A DNA stretch of 64,000 nucleotides, from positions 67,884,501 through 67,948,500 of the forward strand of contig NC_091263.1 in assembly GCF_042477335.2 (NCBI RefSeq), given 5' to 3'. This DNA is from Ovis canadensis (taxonomy: Eukaryota > Chordata > Mammalia > Artiodactyla > Bovidae). The translations under genes and the position numbers were made by a program. Position 1 is the first letter of the stretch. Every line of letters begins with the position of its first letter. A model generated the notes under the pieces. The model worked only from the letters and a program-made list of their open reading frames with translations. It was not told where the DNA came from and did not search any database. Shown piece by piece: positions 25,060-36,530 of this stretch.

Positions 25060-25210
25060 TGGGTAGGTATCAGAAGCATCTGGAGACCACGTAAATAAAG
25101 CAGATTCCTGAGCCCTGCATCCAGAGGCTCTGATTCCCTGAATCTGAGTTTTCCTAAAAATCTGCAATGCTGCAAAGCATGTCAGTAGACCATGCTTTGA
25201 GTAGGACTGT
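25060..25210. repeat. hAT-Charlie-type (MER) fragment
   Basis: 'agcatctggagaccacgtaa', 'cagattcctgagccctgcat' and 'ctctgattccctgaatctga' resemble the palindromic body of non-autonomous hAT repeats. The subfamily is uncertain. Confidence 0.45.
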
Positions 25211-25559
25211 CATACATAATCCTTTACTTTTCCTTGTGCTAAAGAAAGGGGAGGTGTTTGGTTATAAATCTTTATGTAAGGCATTGTTATTATTAGTGTT
25301 TGAATAATTTAGAGCTGTATTTTCAATCCAAGTTATACTGTGGACCAGAAAGCTAAAGTTACTCTGCTAGAATTGAAGTGGACTTCAGAGATCTCAAGGT
25401 GGGAGGGCAATGACATGCAAAGGGAACCCCTAGGATGCAACTCTGAGAAGCTTGGGGTTTGGAACCATTCTCCTTTCTGTGCCCAAGGCCCACCATGCCC
25501 AGACCAAGAGCACCTCTGAAAACTTGAGTAAATGTATTAATAACCGATAAAACATGGAA

Positions 25560-26305
25560 TGATTTGCTTTTTTGGTGCCTGATATCCCTTTTATTTCTAG
25601 CTTGCTGAGTTTATATCATGAACTGTTGTTGAGTTTTGTCAAATGCTCTTCTGTATTTGTCAAAAAGGATCGTATAGTTTCCTCTTAGTGTGGTCACTTA
25701 AATTGACTGATTTTCAAATGTTAAACCAACTTCATACTTTTGGGATAAACACTTGGTCATGATGTATTAACCTTTTTTAAAATATATTGCTGGATTTGAT
25801 TTGCTAATATTTGGTTAAGGATTTTTATGTCTGTCTTCATGAGAAGTATTGGTCTACTGGTCTATAGTTTTCTTTTACTGTAATTTTTGTCTGGTTTTGG
25901 TGTCAAGGTTATGTTGGTCTCATAAAACAATTTGAGAACTACTCCTTACTGTATTTCAGGTACTTTGTATAAGATCAGTGTTATTTCTTCCTGGTATGTT
26001 TGACAGAATGCACTAGAAAAATCTAATTCTGGAGTTTTCTTTGTAGGATAGTTTCTTAGTTTTTTAGAGTTGAAAAAGTTTCTGTAATAAAGGTAGGATT
26101 ATGTCATATCATTTCATGTCAGTTCTGGTAGGTTAAATTTTTAAAGAAATATATCTATTTCATATAAGTTTTTGCATTGGTTAAAATTGATCATAATATT
26201 TCTTTGTTATTCTTTTAACGTTTGTAAGACCTGTAGCAATAACCACTCTTTCATACCCGCTATTGACAATTCGTGTTGTTTCTTTTTGTTCTAAGTCTAG
26301 CTAGA
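25560..26305 (-). mobile_element. Antisense L1 ORF2 fragment
   Basis: AT-rich antisense L1 ORF2 sequence ('gttgttgagttttgtcaaat', 'ggtctactggtctatagttt'). It covers the same part of L1 as 8640-9237, so it is an independent insertion. It ends at the BovB tail at 26306. Confidence 0.6.
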
Positions 26306-27440
26306 GTTTTCAGTTCAGTTCAGTTGCTCAGTTATGTCCAACTCTTTGCGATCCCATGGACTGCTGTACTCCAGGCTTCTCTGTCCACCGCCAGTTCTCA
26401 GAACTTGCTCAAACTCATGTCCATTGAGTTGGAGATGCCATCCAACCATCTCATCCTTTGTTGTCCCCTGCTTCTCCTGCCTCCAATCTTTCCCAGCATC
26501 AGAGTCTTTGCCGACGGGTCAGTTCTTTGCATCAGGTGGCCAAAGTATTGGAGTTTCAGCTCCAGCATCAGTCCTTCCAATGAATATTCAGGACTGATTT
26601 CCTTTAGGATGGACTGGTTGGATCTCCTTGAGGTCGAAGGGACTCTCAAGAGTCTTCTCCAACACCACAGTTCAAAAGCATCAATTCTTTGGCACTCAGT
26701 TTTCTTTATGGTCCAACTCTCACATCTGTACATGACCCCTGGAAAAACCATAGCTTTGACTATATGGACCTTTGTTGACAAAGTAATGTCTTTGCTTTTT
26801 CATATGCTATCTAGGTTGGTCATAACTTTCCTTCCAAGGAGTAAGCGTCTTTTAATTTCATGGCTGCAATCACCATCTGCAGTGATTTTGGAGCCCAAGA
26901 AAATAGAATCTGTCAGTTTCCATTGTTTCCCCTTCTATTTGCTATGAAGTGATGGGTCCAGGTGCCATGATCTTAGTTTTTTGAATGTGGAATTTCAAAC
27001 AGGCTTTTTCCCTCTCCTCTTTCACCTTCATCAAGAGACTCTTTAGTTCCTTGTCACTTTCTGCCATTAGAGTGGTGTCATCTGCATATCTGAGGTTATA
27101 TTTCTCCGACAATCTTGATTCCAACTTGAACTTCATCCAGTCAGCCATTTCACATGATATGCCCTGCACGTAAGTTAAATAAGCAACATACAGCCTTGTA
27201 TATAAACAATATACAGCCTTGACATACTCTTTTTCCAATTTGGAACCAGTCCATTGTTCCATGTCCGATTCTAACTGTTGCTTGACCTGCATACAGATTT
27301 CTCAGGAGGCAGGTAAGGTGGTCTGATATTCCCATCTCTTTAAGAATGTTCCACAGTTTGTTGTGATCCACACAGTCAAAGGCTTTAGTATAGTCAATGA
27401 AGCAGAAGTGGATGTTTTTCTGGAATTCTCTTGCTTTTTC
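26306..27440 (-). mobile_element. BovB LINE, 5'-truncated, antisense
   Basis: The 3' tail starts near 26306 ('cagttcagttgctcagttat'). RT-derived frames run leftward (27150-27371, 26942-27292, 26398-26781) with breaks between. The RT active-site YADD is still readable near 27075. Inserted at the edge of an antisense L1. Confidence 0.85.
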
Positions 27441-29014
27441 TATGTTTTAGTACCTCTTTTAAAGCTTTTTCCAAATAACCAGCTTGGGCTTTGTATGACA
27501 GGAAGTGTGCTTAACAAAATCCTGTCCCCAAATATCTCTACTTCAACTTGTCAGGAAACTGTAAACTTCTTATAGATAGAAACTGTTATGTTCACACCCT
27601 AAAATCCAACATCTATCATAGTGCCTGGTGTGTGTCACTGATCATTATGGGCTGTTGTATTGAGTCAGATAAGCTCTTCTTTAAAATGTAAGCACTCAAT
27701 TTCTAAATGTCAGAAAAAATAAGACCATGAGACATGATTAAAAGCAGAATGGGTTGACCAGTTTGTGTAAAGGGCTCTTAAAGTCCATAAGGAAAACAAT
27801 ATTATCTCAAGTAGAAAAATAAAATCCATAAGTACTTTAAAAATAAGAACCAGAAGTAGACAGTAAACATGCAAAACTATCTGTATCCCCCCTATGTAGT
27901 AAAAGAATACAAAACAACCATCTTAATATTTTCAGTTATCTTCACTTTGGTGTTTCAAGGGGCAAATTGACTCACCTACCTAAAATAGGATAAATTTTGA
28001 GACTCCCTCCCCTCCTTACTAGTCCTCCTATCCCAAACTGGAAAATGGGGAACTACTCCTCCAGTTCTTCTCCTCAAAATGCAAGGACATAGAGTCTGGC
28101 TTCTAGTGATGGCCTTCCTGGCGGTTTCTTGGCTTTATAACATTGAGCAGGTCGTTTTAGCAGTCTGAGCTGGTTTCCTCTTCTGTAAAGTGGAAATGGT
28201 ACCATCTCGTGAGAGAGCTGCAGGATGAAGGGAGCAGATGAGCGCTGCGAGTCAGCACGGGGCCTGGTCCAGAGTGGACGCAGAGAACTCTTACAGTGCA
28301 CTCCGTTTCAGGCAGCTTCTTCATCCAGGTCTCCCATCCTCTCTGGGGCTCTGCAGCTTCATCTGCCTCTCTCAGTGAAATTCCCAGCTCTTCAAGCACG
28401 TTCTTCTGCCTCCTTGGCTTTCCAGTCTCACTGTTTCTAAAATCTCACTAGCACAGAGGACTGAGTCCGTTTGCCTCTGTGTTTTCCTAGCCGCTCACCT
28501 TCTATTGGACACAGGTTATTTCCACTTGCTCATAAGATATGCTATAAACCAAACTCCTGGATGATGAAGCTTTCTGCTTTGGGAATTAATCCTGTGTTAG
28601 TGGGGATCTGATCTCCCAGATTCTCAATATTCATTGAAGTCTTGAGATTATTTCGTAATTAGCTTTACATGAAACAGATGTTTGCTTCGTTTGTGTCTTC
28701 TCTTTTTTGACTGGTTCCAGGAGACTGCAAGCGCCCTGAAACAATCCTGCTGTCAGGATTTCTATGCTTTCTGGGAGTGAGGAAGGAAAGAAGGAGCAGA
28801 CGAACAAAGGAAGGGAGGGACAGCGGGAGAGGAGACAGGAAGGCAAGCAGGATTGATAAATGCTCACTAGGTATTTGTTGAGTAAATGAAGGAATGACTC
28901 TGGGATCATTAGCCCTGCTTTGTAGATAAGGACCTAAGGTTCAGAAAGGTTAGAAAGCTTGTCCAAGAACACAATATTGGGCCCTACATTTGATCTCAGG
29001 TCTTTCTACAATAC
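27441..29014. other. Non-coding interval upstream of XCR1
   Basis: No supported coding exon. MIR-like pieces occur at about 28130-28260 (antisense, 'gtttcctcttctgtaaagtg') and 28880-29000 (sense, 'taaggttcagaaaggttaga'). A purine-rich strand runs over about 28775-28860. An XCR1 5' non-coding exon could lie here or further upstream; I could not place one. Confidence 0.5.
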
Positions 29015-29255
29015 TTTGGCCACCTGATGCGAAGAACTGACTCATTTGAAAAGACCCTGATGTTGGAAAAGATTGAAGGCAGGAGGAGAAGGGGACGACA
29101 GAGGATGAGATGGCTGGATGGCATCACCAACTCAATGGACATGAGTTTGGGTAAACTCTAGGAGTTGGTGATAGACAGGGAGGCCTGGCGTGCTGTGGTT
29201 CATGGGGTCGCAAAGAGTCGGACACGACTGAGTGACTGAGCCGAACTGAACTTTG
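29015..29255 (+). mobile_element. BovB 3' terminus just upstream of XCR1
   Basis: About 240 bases of sense BovB 3' end, from 'aatactttggccacctgatg' to 'cggacacgactgagtgactg'. It ends about 195 bases before the XCR1 coding-exon acceptor and must be transcribed within any XCR1 pre-mRNA starting upstream. Confidence 0.85.
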
Positions 29256-29450
29256 ATATCCAGTTCCACTGTCTTTCTATTACACCTCCTGGGACACTGG
29301 TCTACCTTAGTGCTACTGAAAAGTTCCTCATTTCGTTATAAAGTTCACCAACCAGTAGCTGGGCCATGGATCACATCTTTTTGCACCTTGGGTCCTGTTG
29401 CTCTCTAGCCTAACCACATGGCTTTGAACTCCATGTCTCTGTCACTTCAG

Positions 29451-29467
29451 ATGCTCTCAGCGTCTAG
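29451..29467 (+). other. XCR1 5' UTR part of the coding exon
   Basis: A pyrimidine-rich stretch ending 'gtcacttcag' at 29450 is a good 3' splice site, 17 bases before the XCR1 ATG. The exon therefore starts with a very short leader and the rest of the 5' UTR must come from an upstream exon. Confidence 0.65.
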
Positions 29468-30469
29468 ATGGAGCCCTCAGACATCCCGGAGTCCACCACC
29501 ATTTATGACTATGATCCTCAGAGCTTTCTGTGTGAGAAGAGGACGTTCGTCTTCGCCACCATCAGCACCACCATCCTGTACTGCCTGGTGTTCTTTCTCA
29601 GCATGGTGGGCAACAGCCTAGTGCTGTGGGTCCTGGTGAAGTATGAGAGCCTGGAGTCCCTCACCAACGTCTTCATCCTCAACCTGTGCCTCTCAGACCT
29701 GGTGTTCTCCTGCCTGTTGCCCGTGTGGATCTTGGGGTACCACTGGGGCTGGGTGCTGGGAGACTTCCTGTGCAAGCTCCTCAACATGGTCTTCTCTGTC
29801 AGCCTCTACAGCAGCATCTCCTTCCTGACCATCATGACCATCCATCGCTACCTGTCGGTGGTGAGTCCCATCTCGTCCCTGCGCGTCCACACACTCCAGC
29901 GCCGTGTGCTGGTGACCGCTGCCGTGTGGGCAGCCAGCATCCTGTCCTCTATCCCCGATGCCATCTTCCACAAGGTGTTCCCTTCAGGCTGTGACTATTC
30001 GGAACTCGAGTGGTTCCTCGCCTCCGTCTACCAGCACAACGTCATCTTCCTGCTGTCCGTGGGGGTCATCCTGTTCTGCTACGTGGAGATCCTCAGGACC
30101 CTGTTCCGCTCGCGGTCCAAACGGCGCCACCGCACCGTGAGGCTCATCTTCACCATCGTGGCGGCGTACTTCCTCAGCTGGGCTCCCTACAACCTGATCC
30201 TGTTCCTGCAGACACTGTTGAAACTGGGGGTCATTCAGAACTGCGAGTTCAGCCAGCAGCTGGATTACGCCCTGCTCATCTGCCGCAACGTTGCCTTCTC
30301 TCACTGCTGCTTCAACCCCGTGCTGTATGTCTTTGTCGGGGTCAAGTTCCGCAGGCACCTCAAAAGTCTGCTCCGGCGCTTCTGGCTCTGCCGGCAGCAG
30401 GCGCCCAACCTTCCCCCGTCACCTCACCCCCCAGGTGCCTTCACCTACGAGGGCACCTCCTTCTACTGA
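29468..30469 (+). CDS. XCR1: XC chemokine receptor 1 (XCR1)
   Basis: Encodes a 333-residue class A GPCR, the same length as human XCR1. It is the Gi-coupled receptor for XCL1/lymphotactin on cross-presenting dendritic cells and acts at the plasma membrane. Seven hydrophobic segments are visible from residue 28 to about 291. The N-terminus has acidic and tyrosine residues (Y13, Y15) suited to chemokine binding. C102 and C175 are placed for the TM3-ECL2 disulfide, and C22 and C259 for the second chemokine-receptor bridge. The TM3 motif is HRY (126-128) rather than DRY, as in human XCR1. TM7 has NPVLY (283-287). The tail is Ser/Thr- and Pro-containing and ends in SFY. The whole frame is in one exon, as in most chemokine receptors. 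The start matches the family length and follows the acceptor at 29450. Overlapping frames are shadows. Confidence 0.97.
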   Translation: MEPSDIPESTTIYDYDPQSFLCEKRTFVFATISTTILYCLVFFLSMVGNSLVLWVLVKYESLESLTNVFILNLCLSDLVFSCLLPVWILGYHWGWVLGDFLCKLLNMVFSVSLYSSISFLTIMTIHRYLSVVSPISSLRVHTLQRRVLVTAAVWAASILSSIPDAIFHKVFPSGCDYSELEWFLASVYQHNVIFLLSVGVILFCYVEILRTLFRSRSKRRHRTVRLIFTIVAAYFLSWAPYNLILFLQTLLKLGVIQNCEFSQQLDYALLICRNVAFSHCCFNPVLYVFVGVKFRRHLKSLLRRFWLCRQQAPNLPPSPHPPGAFTYEGTSFY

Positions 30470-31530
30470 AGGGGAGTTCAGTGGGGCAGGAAGGAGACGG
30501 AGGGCACGTGGCTGGGAAACGCTACAGCTGCGGCTGGGGGATGACAGCAGTGCATCACACCAGGGGTCCCACGGGCCCCCTCTTCTGCGGAAAAGTTTCC
30601 CACCTGGAAATCTTACACTGCCATCCGGAAAAATGCTTCTTAGATTTTGAGGAAATCTTTTCTCCTTTATTCCTTCATTCAGACATGAGTTTCTCATCCT
30701 TGCTGAGGTCAGGAGACTCTCAAATATGAAAGGCTTGTGGGAAAGGAGTGTCCTTCAGGACTTGATGAGGGTCTGGAATTCAGCTGTGCAGCTCTAGGCT
30801 GCTGGCAAGACGGTGTTCCCTCCCTGACTGTAGGATTGTCCCCCGGTGTTGGAGGTGGTGGCTCTGGATGGGGCTGTCTGCAGAACAGAAGTGACCGCAC
30901 CTGCAAACAAGCGCAGTCAGAGTGAAATCTGGATTCTGAATTCCCACGGCTGGACCAGAGACGTGCCCTGTACCGTAGCTCCAGTGTCCGGCACGTGAAC
31001 TAGCTGCTTGCATGTTTAGTCTGTAAATCTTTTATTGAAAGAATGAATGCAGTAAGTGCCACCTTCTACAGGCGTTTATGTGGAAGCTATAAAGATTAAT
31101 GAGATGCAGATACTACCTTCCAGGTGCCAACAGTCAAGCCCCGAGGGCCCACCTTGCTGAAGGCATCCAGGGTGAAGATTCCTCCAGCACCTCCTCCTCT
31201 CCAAGTGCATATTGAGCTGACGCTTCCAATTCATCACGTTCCACCTAAAGTGTTCTCCTGCTCCTGGTTGAAGGTGCCAGCTTTCCCCGCAAGCCGGGTT
31301 ATCTTGGAGCCCTGCATTTCCTTTCCCTCCATGCCCACGGCCAAGTCCTGTTGATGTTACCCTTCCAGTACCTCTCACATGCCTGTGGCTTCCTCCCCAA
31401 ACAGGCTCACATCCTTGGCGTCTTCCTGCTGCTCATTTCTTTCCCCACCAAGTGTCCTCTGCATTGATATCACAGCACTTCAAAACCCTCACGTTACGTT
31501 CAAATAAAGCCCAAATACCATGGGCTTTAT
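30470..31530 (+). other. XCR1: XCR1 3' UTR (approximate)
   Basis: Non-coding sequence from the stop codon to the first AATAAA cluster at 31503-31545. No interspersed repeat was recognised in it, and a BovB copy begins only after it. The true end is inferred from the poly(A) signal; longer transcripts are possible. Confidence 0.45.
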
Positions 31531-31545
31531 TTGCATGTAAATAAA
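31501..31545. terminator. Poly(A) signals within a perfect hairpin
   Basis: AATAAA occurs on the + strand at 31503-31508 and again at 31540-31545. The first lies in a perfect 13-bp inverted repeat (31501-31513 with 31521-31533, seven-base loop), which also places an AATAAA on the minus strand. It is the likely 3' end region of XCR1, about 1.05 kb after the stop. Confidence 0.5.
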
Positions 31546-31589
31546 GACCCCTTCAATCTGGTGTCAACTAAGTTTTCCATTCTTTCTAA

Positions 31590-32010
31590 TTTTTGTTGTT
31601 GTTCAGTCACTAAGTTGTGTCTGACTCTGCGACCCCATGGATTACAGCACACCAGGCTTCCCTCTCCTTCACTACCTCTTGGAATTTGTTCAGACTTAGG
31701 TTCATTGAGTCAGTGGTGTCATCCAACCATCTTGTCCTCTGTCACCCCCTTCTCCTTCTGTCCTCAGTCTTTCCCAGCATCAGGGTCTTTTCCAATGAGT
31801 CAGCTCTTTGCATCAGGTGGCCAGAGTATCGGAGCTTCAGCTTCAGCATCAGTCCTTCCAGGGACTGTTCAGGGTTGATTTCCTTTGTGACTGACTGGTT
31901 TTATTTCCTTGCAGTCCACGGGACTCTCAAGAGTCTTGCCCAGAGCCACAGTTGGAAAGCATCAGTTCTTTGGCTCTCAGTCTTTTTTATGGTCCAGCTC
32001 TCACATCCAA
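31590..32010 (-). mobile_element. BovB 3'-end copy, antisense
   Basis: Starts with the antisense BovB tail ('tgttgttcagtcactaagtt') and proceeds through 'catcttgtcctctgtcaccc' to 'gtccagctctcacatcca' near 32008. It is 5'-truncated. Confidence 0.85.
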
Positions 32011-32879
32011 TTTTGATCCAACATAAATCTTCACCCCCAAGCAGCCTAGAACCCAATCACAAAAGACCACGTTGGTCCTTCCCCAAACACCCCTCTCCCA
32101 GTCTCCTCCAGTCCTTTGTCATGCTGGGCCTTCTATTCCTTAACCTGCAGGCCCTATCTGAAACACCAACACCTTGGGTCAGGCATCCACAGCCTGCACA
32201 TTAGGAGAACAGCCTCTGTGGTGTCGAGGCACTCTGCCTGTCCCCTCTGGAATAGCATTTGCCACCTTCCAGTGTGTGGTAGTTGCACCCACGGATGTCT
32301 GATCTCCCTGCCCCATCACACTGCAAACTCTCCGATGGCAGGAACCTGGGCCTGCACCTGCCAAGCAGGGCCCCGGTGGCCCATTACTGTACCGGGTGCA
32401 AGAAAGCAGTGACAGCTGCCATCCGTGTTCTGATGTGCTTTGGGGGGAGCCAGGACCATCTGACACATTCTGCCTTGTTTGCCCCAGCCTGCTTCTTTAT
32501 CAATACTAACTTTTCTTTGCTAGTCTCCACTCTCAGAGCACACTGCTTCTCTCTCTCTGTGGCAGTGGCTTGCCTTGCCCATCCTTTTTATTTAGTGGTA
32601 CACTGCCTGTTTCTTACAGTATCCCAGAGCTTCACATCAAAGGACGTAGATGAAAACCACCCTCTAAGCTTTCCCCTATCCCACAGACCTGATCCCAATC
32701 TGTGAGCCTGATTCACTCTGGAGTAGGGCATTTGGAAAAGCTCTCTAGGTGATTCTGACATGCACCCCAGTTAAGAACATTTGGCTGCAACTCCTTGAAA
32801 ATGGGAATTCCAGAGACTTCCACAGTCACCTGAGCAAGACTTTGCATCCAGCAGGCATTAACACATGCTTGTTGAATCT
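32011..32879. other. Intergenic, no gene seen
   Basis: Frames such as 32283-32705 lack domains and overlap others. There is a faint L2-like 3'-end pattern near 32240-32360, too weak to call. Confidence 0.5.
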
Positions 32880-33055
32880 GCCTGCCAACGCAGGAGACAC
32901 AGGTTTGATCCCTGGGTCAGGAAGATCTCATGTAGAAGGAAATGACAACTTACTCCAGTACTCTTGCCTGGGAAATCCCATGGACAGAGGAGCCTGGCAG
33001 GCTACAGTCCATGGGGTCGCAAAGAGTCCGACATGACATAGCAACGAAACAACAG
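32880..33055 (+). mobile_element. Bov-tA SINE
   Basis: Sense order: decayed head ('ctgccaacgcaggagacaca'), 'gatccctgggtcaggaagat', 'ctccagtactcttgcctggg', 'ggagcctggcaggctacagt' and 'gcaaagagtccgacatgaca'. The tRNA-like 5' head is missing or decayed. Confidence 0.85.
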
Positions 33056-36034
<2,979 letters not shown>

Positions 36035-36195
36035 TTTAGCCCAGTAAAATTTTTAAAAGTTATCATTTCAACATGGAATCAATATAAAAATGTGAGCTAT
36101 TTTACACGTTTTTGGAACTCAGGTGTATTTTGTACTTAACAGCACACGTACAGTTCAGCTCTAGTCACAGTTCAAGTTCTTACAAGCCACATACG
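36035..36195. repeat. Ancient AT-rich MER-type repeat, copy 2
   Basis: Shares ordered words with 2225-2450 ('ttttattta', 'atttcaacatg', 'ttttgtacttaa') and is better preserved at its right end. It lies about 130 bases before the FYCO1 promoter motif cluster. The family is unnamed. Confidence 0.4.
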
Positions 36196-36323
36196 GACAG
36201 CACTGCCTGCAGGATCCCATGGGTATGTTTATAGACCTGCATGCCCCGAGAAATTGCAAGAGTTAATCTAAGGCCGGCTGCCCCGGTGGGACCTGTGTGA
36301 GTAGTAAACAGCAACTCTGCGGG

Positions 36324-36343
36324 GCATGCTGGGAGTTGTAGTT
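36324..36343 (-). promoter_or_regulatory. ZNF143 (Staf/SBS) binding motif, site 1
   Basis: On the minus strand this reads ACTACAACTCCCAGCATGC and continues into CCCGC, matching the published SBS consensus throughout. Confidence 0.8.
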
Positions 36344-36368
36344 CGTGCTCATCTGCCCATGGAGTCCA

Positions 36369-36382
36369 ATGGGAGTTGTAGA
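36369..36382 (-). promoter_or_regulatory. ZNF143-like half site, site 2
   Basis: The minus strand retains CTACAACTCCCA but loses the ATGC half. Its core starts 40 bases after that of site 1. Confidence 0.5.
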
Positions 36383-36397
36383 CAGCGGCCCTGTGGA

Positions 36398-36417
36398 GCA
36401 CGCCGGGAGTTGTAGTC
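36398..36417 (-). promoter_or_regulatory. ZNF143-like motif, site 3
   Basis: The minus strand reads ACTACAACTCCCGGCGTGC, two changes from site 1, both A to G. Its core starts 34 bases after that of site 2. Confidence 0.6.
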
Positions 36418-36429
36418 CGCGCCTGTCTG

Positions 36430-36530
36430 CGGAGGGGTCAGCGTATCATGGCCGCCTACGCTGAGCTCTCGTACTCTTCCGCTTGGCCGCAGAAAGTTTC
36501 GGTTCTGTCACGCCTTGGACCCACGAGCGA
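36430..36530 (+). other. FYCO1: FYCO1 exon 1 (non-coding leader)
   Basis: The 3' end is the strong donor gtaagt at 36531. The 5' end is a guess from the position of the CpG peak and the ZNF143 cluster. The exon contains an in-context ATG at 36448-36450 (A at -3, G at +4) whose frame stays open to the donor. Confidence 0.5.

Noticed and set aside
1..29000. A second chemokine receptor gene near XCR1
   Set aside because: Scanning the frames for TM3 DRY/HRY and TM7 NPxxY patterns found only XCR1; neighbouring receptors must lie outside the window.
29643..30729. Other-frame ORFs overlapping XCR1, including one of 239 residues
   Set aside because: Shadows of the GC-rich XCR1 coding sequence; the XCR1 frame accounts for the region.
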